Shown piece after piece: positions 56,891 through 64,000 of a stretch of DNA of 64,000 nt. Below the pieces are notes generated by a model. That model saw only the letters and a program-made list of their open reading frames with translations. It did not search any database and had not been told where the DNA came from. Numbering within the stretch: the first letter of the stretch is position 1; every line of letters starts with the position of its first letter. The translations under genes and the position numbers were made by a program. This DNA is from Stygiolobus caldivivus (GTDB lineage Archaea > Thermoproteota > Thermoprotei_A > Sulfolobales > Sulfolobaceae). The DNA is taken from the NCBI RefSeq assembly GCF_019704315.1, contig NZ_AP024597.1, positions 1,054,001 through 1,118,000 of the forward strand, written 5' to 3'.

Positions 56891-58177
56891 CTACTCGTTA
56901 CCGGTGTACCCTAACGCCCATCTCCAAGCCTTAAGTACCCTCACCCCGTCCTCTTCCCTCTCTTTGTCGTCGAAGGTCAGGACGTACGCGTCGACCTTCT
57001 TTTTCCTCAGCACCTCTTTTAGCCCTTTCAGTTCCCTTTCGTCGTTGAGCGTATAAGTCACTTGGTAAGCCTCCGTGACCTCGTTGTCCCTCACTATGAC
57101 GAAGTCTACTTCGTTCTTACCGCGGTAGTAGTAAATAGACCCGCTACCGTAACGCCTTTTAAGCTCTAAGTACACCATGTTTTCGAGGAGTGAGCCCAAG
57201 TTCTGGTTTAGCCTGTACCCCACCACGTTAGACAGCCCGGTGTCGACGCTGTAGACCTTCCTTTCCCCCCTTACCATCTCCGAGAGGGAAGGGGAGAGCG
57301 GCTTGACGAAGTGTATGAGCATCGAGTTTTCGATACACGAGGTGAACCTCTCCACCGTCCTCAAAGGGATCTGGAGGGAACGGGACACCCTCCTGAACGA
57401 TATGCGGTTACCTATGTTAGACACATAAAATAAGGCTAACGCCCTGAGCTTATCGGCCTTCACTATACCGCAGTCTTCTATCACGTCCTTGCTTATAATG
57501 TCGTCATAGAGCTGTAGGATTATGCTTTCCTTGATGTTGCTGTTAACGACGAGCGGGAAACCCCCGTACTTGAGGTACTCCGAAAAGAGCGACCTCATTT
57601 CACTACCCTTAGCTAATAAGTCGATGGGCCTTTCTACCTTCACTCCCTTAAAGTCGAGGAACTCCTTAAAGGAGAGGGGCGTGACTTCTACCGACACGTG
57701 TCTGCCCGCTAACACTTCCTTTACCCTACCCTTATTTACTCTGGACGTAGAGCCCGAGACGGCTATGAACGCTTCTTTCCTGTCTATTAAAGACCTTACA
57801 AACCCCTCCCAGCCCTTCACCCTCTGTACCTCGTCCAGGAAGACGTAAGGCTTACCTTTTATTCCCGCCTCCTCCTTGTAGGTGTTAAACAGCTCAAAGA
57901 GCTTCTCCCCGCTGTCTATCTCGGACAGCCTGGGGTCTTCAAAGTTCACGATGAGGGTGAGGAGGGGGTCTACGCCTTTCTCCTCGACCAATTTCCTCAC
58001 AGCTTGGTTTATTATAGTCGACTTGCCTGACCTCTTAACGCCTATTATGTCACACACCAGCCCTCCCTCTAAGACCTTGACAACCTCCTCGGTGTACTCC
58101 CTGGGCACCCCGGTGAACTGCTGTCTATACCAGAAGTTCCAGTCCGCGAGTGTTTGCACCAGTTTTTCCCTGTCCAC
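56891..58177 (-). CDS. AAA_14/DUF4143 ATPase
   Basis: 428 residues. Walker [10 protein letters not shown] (46-54), Walker B YVFLDE (111-116), sensor region [11 protein letters not shown] and the loop [10 protein letters not shown] are typical of the AAA_14 domain. After about residue 215 a DUF4143 domain follows, including a helix-turn-helix-like [19 protein letters not shown] and a C-terminal nuclease-like fold with [14 protein letters not shown]...EAYQV. The family is widespread in archaea and bacteria and its role is not settled; links to mobile DNA or stress have been suggested. The start has a TATA-like TTTATTATA about 22-30 bases upstream and two 20-bp palindromes beyond it, so expression looks tightly controlled. 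Confidence 0.85.
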   Translation of the reverse strand: MDREKLVQTLADWNFWYRQQFTGVPREYTEEVVKVLEGGLVCDIIGVKRSGKSTIINQAVRKLVEEKGVDPLLTLIVNFEDPRLSEIDSGEKLFELFNTYKEEAGIKGKPYVFLDEVQRVKGWEGFVRSLIDRKEAFIAVSGSTSRVNKGRVKEVLAGRHVSVEVTPLSFKEFLDFKGVKVERPIDLLAKGSEMRSLFSEYLKYGGFPLVVNSNIKESIILQLYDDIISKDVIEDCGIVKADKLRALALFYVSNIGNRISFRRVSRSLQIPLRTVERFTSCIENSMLIHFVKPLSPSLSEMVRGERKVYSVDTGLSNVVGYRLNQNLGSLLENMVYLELKRRYGSGSIYYYRGKNEVDFVIVRDNEVTEAYQVTYTLNDERELKGLKEVLRKKKVDAYVLTFDDKEREEDGVRVLKAWRWALGYTGNE

Positions 58178-58196
58178 ATGTATTGATCAAACGGGG

Positions 58197-58208
58197 TGGT
58201 ATAATAAA
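58197..58208 (-). promoter_or_regulatory. TATA region of the AAA_14 ATPase gene
   Basis: Minus strand TTTATTATACC about 25 bases before the ATG, touching the first palindrome. Confidence 0.55.
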
Positions 58209-58261
58209 TTGACTCATAAATGAGTCAAATATAACGCAAAATTGACTCATAAATGAGTCAA
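58209..58261. promoter_or_regulatory. Two tandem palindromic operators
   Basis: TTGACTCATAAATGAGTCAA at 58209-58228 and again at 58242-58261, each a 9+2+9 inverted repeat. They belong to a 33-bp unit (with ATATAACGCAAAA between) repeated twice, with the start of a third (ATTGAC) at 58272. They sit directly upstream of the ATPase TATA box. A dimeric regulator could bind both sites three turns apart. Confidence 0.75.
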
Positions 58262-58954
58262 ATATAACGCAAAATTGACCACGTGCTCACCTCCGCGAGT
58301 ACTGAGCTAAGTGTCGGGAGTGCCCTCAGACGGTCATGAAATTCGATAAGTGTTTACAGTATTATACCAAATTGAAATCAACATGTTTGACCGCCCTTGC
58401 ACTAACCTAATTTACGGTTGTCTACCGGTAGAAGACACGCGTGGATGAACGACTGTGCTCCTTTAGGTGACAGTGCAGAGAGGCTACGGACACTGCACAT
58501 AAATGCGTCTGTAATGTTCGCCTCCACACCGCTACCCCTTTCCCACGGGTGGCTTGGAAAGGACGGTTTTTATAAATACCGCGATATTTTTACAGAAACT
58601 TATCGAACTCGACGGCAGTTTGAGGATATCCCCAAATCTCGGGTATAACCCGGGCACTTACGCGGGCACTTATATTCCGTCATTAGTTAAAAATATATAA
58701 AGGGCGTGAGGGTTTTAGGCAAAACGCTATACGGTATATGTCGAGTTACCGTCTGCGGCCTAAATTATACCCCTTATAATACGCTGAGCATACACTAAAA
58801 AAACAATACTGGTGCGGTAGTATATTTTCAGTGTGTGTTTGACTGTGATGGTGTACTCTGCGGGGTCTAAAAAGGAACAGCAAAAGGAGCACAGACCGCT
58901 CTCACTTCCTGATATCATAAGACTTATAATGTAGAATGTTCGAAATAAACGTAG
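58262..58954. other. Intergenic with dispersed repeats
   Basis: No gene supported. It contains copy 2 of the ~300-bp repeat (58325-58635) and a segment (58708-58755) like 29128-29175. CTTATAATG at about 58922 is a plausible TATA element for the following propeller gene. Confidence 0.5.
58325..58635 (+). repeat. Dispersed ~300-bp repeat, copy 2
   Basis: The left 160 bases match 63850-64000 (for example AATTCGATAAGTGTTTACAG versus AATTTAATAAGTGTTTGTAA, and the shared GTGCTCCTTTAGGTGA). Both ends match 33165-33480. Confidence 0.7.
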
Positions 58955-60091
58955 GTGGTAGGTATCTGGAGGGTGTTGGTGACAGCTTTGTTACTCGTCT
59001 TTTTGGGGACGAGCCTTAACTCGGTAATGGTTACAATGGCCGTGGCACAAACAATTAATATCCCGAGCACTGGCTATGTAAAATATACGCTAGTACTTTA
59101 CAACAACACGTTACTACCGGGGAACGTGGCGGTAGAAAGCCATTACACCGTACCGAAGGGCATAGCTTACGACCCCTCTAACGGGTACTTATACGTAGCC
59201 AGCTGTACTACGCCGGGTTACGTGTACGTCATTAACTCCCAGACTAACAGAGTGGTGACGGAAATACAAGTGGGGAGTAACCCCTACGGGGCCATTTACG
59301 ACCCGTCAAACGGGTACATATACGTGACTGATACTGCTTCTAACGCGGTCTCTGTTATAAACCCCTCTACGAACCAAGTGATATCTACGATACACGGGTT
59401 GGGGGCTAACCCTGAGGGCATAGCCTACGACCCGTCTAACAAGTACATTTACGTTGCGGACCTCCACTATTACGCGGTCTCTGTTATTAACCCGTCGACA
59501 AACAAAGTGGTATCTAACATAACAGTAAGGGCTAACCCGTGGTGCATAGCTTACGACCCCTCCAACGGGTACTTATACGTAACAGATTATTTTATAGGTT
59601 GTATCACCATCATAAACCCCTCTACGAACAGTGTTGAGGGGAATATACAATTCACAATGCCACATCCTATTGGGATCACTTATGTTAATGGTTACATATA
59701 CGTAGCGGACCCGCAGTGTAACGTCGTAGCCGTTATTAACCCGTCAACGGATAAAGTAGTGGGGACTATACACAGCTTAGGGATATCCCCTGTAAGGGTG
59801 GCTTATGCCCCCTCGAACGGGTACTTATATGTTGCTAATTATAAGTCTGATTTTGTCTCTGTCGTAAACCCTTCAACGGATAAAGTCATAGCTAACATAC
59901 CGGTGGGGTCAGGCTCGTCTTTTATCCTCTATGACCCTTCCAACGGGTACTTATACGTCACACACCCGCAATCAGGTACCATCAGCATTATTGCCACAAA
60001 GTACCCTGAAAGTACGCTCCTAACGTATATAATTATAGTTGTCGCAGAAGTAGTAGTAGCCGTCGTAGCAGTCATATTAGCGAGGAGGTGA
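58955..60091 (+). CDS. YVTN beta-propeller surface protein
   Basis: 378 residues from a GTG. Signal peptide (WRVLVTALLLVFLGTSLNSV, about 5-30), then TGYVKYTLVLYNNTLLPGNV and seven YVTN blades (YDPSNGYLYVAS, YDPSNGYIYVTD, SVINPSTNQVISTI and so on), then a C-terminal helix (YIIIVVAEVVVAVVAVILA) with ARR. Paralogue of 45734-46990 in domain order and N-terminal motif, but it lacks the Pro/Thr linker. A 105-bp element follows 19 bases after the stop. TATA-like CTTATAATG about 30 bases upstream. Confidence 0.85.
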   Translation: MVGIWRVLVTALLLVFLGTSLNSVMVTMAVAQTINIPSTGYVKYTLVLYNNTLLPGNVAVESHYTVPKGIAYDPSNGYLYVASCTTPGYVYVINSQTNRVVTEIQVGSNPYGAIYDPSNGYIYVTDTASNAVSVINPSTNQVISTIHGLGANPEGIAYDPSNKYIYVADLHYYAVSVINPSTNKVVSNITVRANPWCIAYDPSNGYLYVTDYFIGCITIINPSTNSVEGNIQFTMPHPIGITYVNGYIYVADPQCNVVAVINPSTDKVVGTIHSLGISPVRVAYAPSNGYLYVANYKSDFVSVVNPSTDKVIANIPVGSGSSFILYDPSNGYLYVTHPQSGTISIIATKYPESTLLTYIIIVVAEVVVAVVAVILARR

Positions 60092-60109
60092 GCCCTCTTT
60101 TGAACTTTA

Positions 60110-60213
60110 TTATACCAAGTCACTTGACAAGGGGTACAGTGCCGTTGGTAAGGGGTAAAATCTGCCAAGGAGTAGAATAAGGGATTTGCCCTTTAGTACC
60201 TGACAAAGTATAA
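60110..60213 (-). repeat. 105-bp element, copy F
   Basis: The minus strand runs from TTATACTTTGTCAGGTACTA to CACTTGGTATAA; 19 bases after the stop of the propeller gene. Confidence 0.8.
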
Positions 60214-60663
60214 TTATTTGGTAAACTTTCAGCCATAAGGTAAAAGATTTTATGCTTTAAACGCCTTTGAGTCAGTTAGGGGTCCACGAGAGGGCGTGTA
60301 ATCAGCGCGTAATACCTACTATTTTATCGTAGTTTCAAGACGGTGAAAAAGGCTAGCTAAGCCCACAGTGACAGGTACGAGTGGGTCGAGCCGCACTGCT
60401 ACAGCTAAGCGGATGTCAAACTCCCTCCGCGTTTACTTTTAATAAGGGCTAAGGGTGTGGTCTACCTTGACCCAAGGAATAGTGCCGAAAGCTACTCGTA
60501 CCGTCTAGTGGTACTCAGAAAACGAGGGGGTAATAATACCCACTCTAACGGTTTTCTCACAAAAGGCCTTTTCCCTTTTCAGTTGACGTGGGACGGGTTC
60601 GAGTGGGTTATTAAAGGGTTGCCCGTACAAAGCTTTTAACTCCGCTTGTAGAGAATATTTTAT
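60214..60663. other. Intergenic before kinase relic
   Basis: No supported gene. A 60-codon frame at 60457-60639 (ending EWVIKGLPVQSF) is probably non-coding or a relic. AT-rich just before 60664. Confidence 0.4.
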
Positions 60664-61690
60664 ATGAGGAAACGCTCAAGGGTCATGGTTAGTTTCCTAT
60701 TCGCTGCTCTACTTTATGTGTGGGATGTGATCTTGATCCAGTACCTACCCGCACCAGATGTATATATTTGGATCTTTATTTACTCTACAATAATGTTCTT
60801 AGATTTAGCTATACTCGATAAAAAGCCGAAGCTATTAGCTTACTTCTCATTACTTACGTACTTTAACCCGCTTATATACGTTGTTTTAACAGACCCTAGG
60901 CTGACCTACTCCGCACTTATGCTTATGGCGATCTTCTCAGTCCCCGGCCTGGTCCCCGGCCTGCTACTCATGAGTAGAAAAGATATAATAAAAAGGGTCG
61001 GGGTCTCACTTACGTTCTTTAATGTGGTGTTCAACTTAATCCTCGAGATCTTTACGGGGGTGTCAATAGCGGACTTCACATTCCTTAACTCGATGTTCAT
61101 CACAGACGCCCTCTTTGCCTATAGTGTGACTAGGACTACCTCATCCCTCTCTTCCTCAGCGAACAAAATGCCCCAAGGCGGAGTCGCCACCGTGGTAATT
61201 AAGGGTTTGCCCCAAGGTTGCCCCCCGATAGCATACTTGAACGGGACGCCACTCTTCGCAAAAGCTACTCCACAAGGGGATTACGTGCTAGAGCTTTCAC
61301 ATAACGCTACTATAACCTTAAGCGATACCATATGTTATGGTGTGACTTATACCCCGGATAAAAGAAAGGTCAAAGCCATGGTCGGTTACGTCGTATTAGC
61401 CATCTTCAGCCCTAATACGGTTACCTAAAAAGCAGTACCCCCCTCAGGTGCCTCAGTGAAGGCGAGCCTGACTAACCACGACCCCGACGTTTGGGTAAAT
61501 TGTAGGTTTTCAGTATTAAGGGGCTGGTGGGTGAAGGGGGAACGTTTACGTTTTAGAGGGTCGTGCAGGGCGAAAGAAATGGCTACTAAGGTTTTTAAGC
61601 TTTTCTAATGGAACCTAGAGGAGTTCTTTGAAGAGACTGCTAGCGAGGCCTCTAACTCATAGCAGTTCGTTCTACGTTAACGTGTTTTTA
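60664..61690 (+). pseudogene. Decayed membrane Ser/Thr kinase
   Basis: An open frame of 254 codons (60664-61428) matches the N-terminal half of the intact kinase at 61854: membrane helices, FTGVSIADFTFLNSMFITDA (FTGITFPDFVLLNSMFITAG there), then GLPQGCPPIAYLNGTPLF and VCYGVTYTP-like sequence. After its stop the DNA still parallels the kinase gene: TGGGTAAATTGTAGGTTTTC near 61492 versus TGGGTAAACCGTAGGCTTTC, a G-rich loop region, and GCGAGGCCTCTAACTCATAG near 61645 versus GCGAGGCCTCAAACTTGATA. The kinase domain is therefore truncated and full of indels. The remaining membrane half might still be expressed. Confidence 0.75.
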
Positions 61691-61853
61691 AGAGTAAGGG
61701 AGTTCGGCACTGGTGTCCATGAAAACTACTACGGTTTGAGTCTTAGCGGAATTTTGACGGAAAGCCTTAGGGTAAAGCACACTTTCCTAACGCTGCCGGT
61801 TTAAGGTGAGGTGAGACACCAAAGTTTTTATCCTACTATTCCTTACCATCTAT

Positions 61854-63707
61854 ATGAAGTATACACTGACTGGAGCATTTATAGGAGGTTTCTCACTGGG
61901 ACTGGCGCTATATTTATGGGCAGGACTAGTGTCTACACAGTTAAGGGTGCCAAACCCGTCAAACTTGAGCATGATTTACGGTATATTGTTTGCTGTAGTC
62001 TTATCCATGGCTGTAATGGTGGATTCTTTAGGACGTAAAGGAGTAACGTTGATAGCCTCCACCCTAATAGTGTCTTACCTTCTCCCGCTCTTATACGTTT
62101 TATTTACAGACCCCGGTATAGCCCGATACGTAGCGGAATTGACAGCCGTCCTATCAGTCCCGGGGCTCATACCCGGCTTAATGGTCAGTTATAAGGGTAA
62201 CAGTACTAAAGAGGGGATATTAAAAAGGCTAGCTATCTCGCTCACCCTATTTAACATTATAGCAAACATGGTTATTGAGGGCTTTACGGGTATCACGTTC
62301 CCTGATTTTGTCCTTCTTAACTCGATGTTTATTACGGCTGGGCTCTCCGTTAAGCAAGCGGCAGCGTCTCCTATACTAGTACCAGCCCAACAAACTCGAT
62401 ACCGACAAGCCCGACCCCGTGCCACGGGTCAACCCCGACAAGTAAGGGGTAACCCGCAGAAAGCGACGGTGATATTGGGGTTGCCCCCTAACTGTGTGAC
62501 TGTAGCATACGTAAACGGGACTAGTTTTGTCCCTGTCGTCGACCCCCAATATGGCCCCGTGCTCGAGTTCAACACCGACACCTTAATAACTTTAGTCCCT
62601 ACTGTGTGCCAAGGTGTAACTTATACCCCTGTCCGGACTTCCGTGAGGGCTGAGGTAGGTAAAGTCACAATAGTCAACTACATCCCTTTGACACCTGGCT
62701 CGCAACCTACCCCCCAACCACGTACTAGCCTAACGACTCCGTCTAAAGTCCTCGGGATAAGGAGCTTAAACGACTGGGACCCGCAAATATGGGTAAACCG
62801 TAGGCTTTCAGTATACCAAGTAAAAAAGGTGATAGGGGAAGGGGGGAACGGCTACGTGTTAAAGGGCGAAGTGAACGGGAAAAACGTAGCCATAAAGGTG
62901 TTCAAACTCTACGGCGGTACACCCGACGAGTACTTCAATGAACTCGCGAGCGAGGCCTCAAACTTGATAAACCTCTCCAGACACTCGAACATCGTGAAGA
63001 TCTACGCCGTTGATGCAGACTCTTTTATCATCAGTGATATACTGAAGGGTAACCTGAACTTGTACTTGTCCAACCCGCCTATGATAGTCATGGAGTTAAT
63101 GGAAGGGGGGACTCTTAAGGACATCTTGGAGGACGACAACTTCTTCTACAGCTCTATGTGGAAGCGGGCAGTACTAAGGGCTATTTGTGAAGTAGCCACG
63201 GCCTTGGACTACATACATTCTCAGGGCTTTGTCCACATGGACGTAAAGCCGCAGAACATCTTCCTCGACTCCAAGCCCAAAGACCCGTATAGCTTAGGTT
63301 CAGTACACTTTAAACTAGGGGACTTGGGGAGCGCGGTAAGGGTAAACGGCAGGATCAAGCAGGTAACACCTGAATATGCTCCGCCCGACGTGTTCAGGGG
63401 TACAGCAAGCCAAGACCTCGACATATTTGCACTGGGGATGACCGCTTACGTCCTGTTAAGCCGTAAGATAGGCAGGCCGGACTTAGACGAGATGAACGAC
63501 GCTTTAGACTGTTATATTAGGAAAGACATGGCGTGTGTGAGAGATAAGGTGGAAAAGGCTAAGGTAAAGTTAATGTGGTGGAACTTTAATATAGACCCTT
63601 CGGTGGACGTTATAATAAGGTCCATGGTCTCGGTAGACCCCGGTAAGAGACCGAGGGCGAGGGATGTAGTAAGTATGATAAAGGGACTCGACCCGACTAT
63701 CTGTTAA
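61854..63707 (+). CDS. Membrane Ser/Thr protein kinase
   Basis: 617 residues. Membrane part of about five helices (about 5-25, 40-57, 63-84, 96-112, 126-165), a basic Gln/Arg/Pro linker, a small beta domain (about 203-280; ATVILGLPPNCVTVAYVNGT) and a kinase domain (about 318-610). Motifs: G-loop GEGGNGYV (328-335), Lys348, Glu367, HMDVKPQN (Asp463), DLG (490-492), APPDV. The HxD and DLG variants match the other kinase in the window. It appears catalytically complete. A decayed copy of the same gene lies directly upstream, so the locus arose by tandem duplication. TATA-like TTTTTATCC about 30 bases before the ATG. Signal and substrates unknown. Confidence 0.87.
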   Translation: MKYTLTGAFIGGFSLGLALYLWAGLVSTQLRVPNPSNLSMIYGILFAVVLSMAVMVDSLGRKGVTLIASTLIVSYLLPLLYVLFTDPGIARYVAELTAVLSVPGLIPGLMVSYKGNSTKEGILKRLAISLTLFNIIANMVIEGFTGITFPDFVLLNSMFITAGLSVKQAAASPILVPAQQTRYRQARPRATGQPRQVRGNPQKATVILGLPPNCVTVAYVNGTSFVPVVDPQYGPVLEFNTDTLITLVPTVCQGVTYTPVRTSVRAEVGKVTIVNYIPLTPGSQPTPQPRTSLTTPSKVLGIRSLNDWDPQIWVNRRLSVYQVKKVIGEGGNGYVLKGEVNGKNVAIKVFKLYGGTPDEYFNELASEASNLINLSRHSNIVKIYAVDADSFIISDILKGNLNLYLSNPPMIVMELMEGGTLKDILEDDNFFYSSMWKRAVLRAICEVATALDYIHSQGFVHMDVKPQNIFLDSKPKDPYSLGSVHFKLGDLGSAVRVNGRIKQVTPEYAPPDVFRGTASQDLDIFALGMTAYVLLSRKIGRPDLDEMNDALDCYIRKDMACVRDKVEKAKVKLMWWNFNIDPSVDVIIRSMVSVDPGKRPRARDVVSMIKGLDPTIC

Positions 63708-63849
63708 GAGTTTTTACGTCCGCGATACTAAAACTTTATACCTTTCACTATAAACTCGGTCAATCTATAGAGAGCGTAGTACCTCTAACTTTAACATACC
63801 CCTTTAGGGGGTCTGTATTACTCAGGCCTGACTAATATGTTTTATATAA

Positions 63850-64000
63850 GAGTTCTCAGACAGTCATAAAATTTAATAAGTGTTTGTAATATTATATCAA
63901 ATTAACATCAATATGTTTAACCGCGCTTGAACGGACGTAATTTAGGGCTGTCTTCTGGTCAGGGACACGCGACGATAAGTGACCGTGCTCCTTTAGGTGA
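63850..64000 (+). repeat. Dispersed ~300-bp repeat, copy 3 (cut by window edge)
   Basis: Matches 58325-58483 along its whole length at about 75-80% by eye, ending in the identical GTGCTCCTTTAGGTGA at the window edge. Non-coding, after the kinase gene. Confidence 0.7.

Noticed and set aside
60457-60639. 60-codon frame before the kinase relic
   Set aside because: No homology to the intact kinase that I can align, no promoter; left as intergenic.

Overview
This window comes from a thermoacidophilic crenarchaeon of the order Sulfolobales. The signs are 24-bp CRISPR repeats of the Sulfolobales type (GTTAATCC... ending GGAATTGAAAG), a type I-A interference operon of typical Sulfolobus sequence, frequent GTG and TTG starts, many starts with a TATA-like box about 25 bases upstream (leaderless layout), a Bat-type regulator, and many Thr/Ser-stalked surface proteins. 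The genus cannot be fixed from the sequence alone. No tRNA or rRNA gene was seen.

Layout. 1-2468: CRISPR array 1 (33 repeats, leader at 1-378, read rightward). 2835-8927: a decayed FAD oxidase, then an intact cluster of FAD oxidase, DUF1177 protein and M20 peptidase, followed by a Bat-like regulator and an APC permease; this looks like uptake and breakdown of an amino acid or amide. 9050-9560: a broken VapBC pair. 10488-15255: a scattered ABC-2 exporter set with a winged-helix regulator. 16001-16379: a RelE-like toxin facing a small antitoxin-like gene. 16621-20819: CRISPR array 2 (66 repeats, leader at 20820-21200, read leftward). The two leaders form a 380-bp inverted repeat, so the arrays converge on the 14 kb of cargo between them. 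21611-28593: csa3, csa5, cas7, cas5, cas3', cas3'', cas8a2 and cas6. No adaptation genes (cas1, cas2, cas4) are present. 31189-32388: a CARF-PIN fusion, probably a signal-activated ribonuclease.

29.3-64 kb is accessory in character. It holds secreted or membrane-anchored proteins with Thr/Ser-rich stalks, including a tandemly duplicated family at 33.5-39.7 kb and three YVTN-type beta-propeller proteins. It also holds two membrane Ser/Thr kinases plus a decayed third, a RHH/C2H2 zinc-finger protein, a plasmid-like ribbon protein, and a polytopic membrane protein of VirB6/TrbL/CedA-like layout whose start is joined to its body only by a -1 frameshift at a T6 run. An AAA_14/DUF4143 ATPase sits behind a duplicated palindromic operator.

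Three families of dispersed non-coding repeats thread through this region. The most striking is a ~105-bp element with imperfect terminal inverted repeats, present in six full copies and at least two half copies between 45 and 60 kb, often just 3' of a gene. Many gene relics and several homopolymer frameshifts show that the accessory part is either decaying or carries sequence errors at homopolymers. The cas operon and the first kinase are visibly richer in G+C at third codon positions than the 3.4-8.9 kb and 36-45 kb genes, consistent with different origins.
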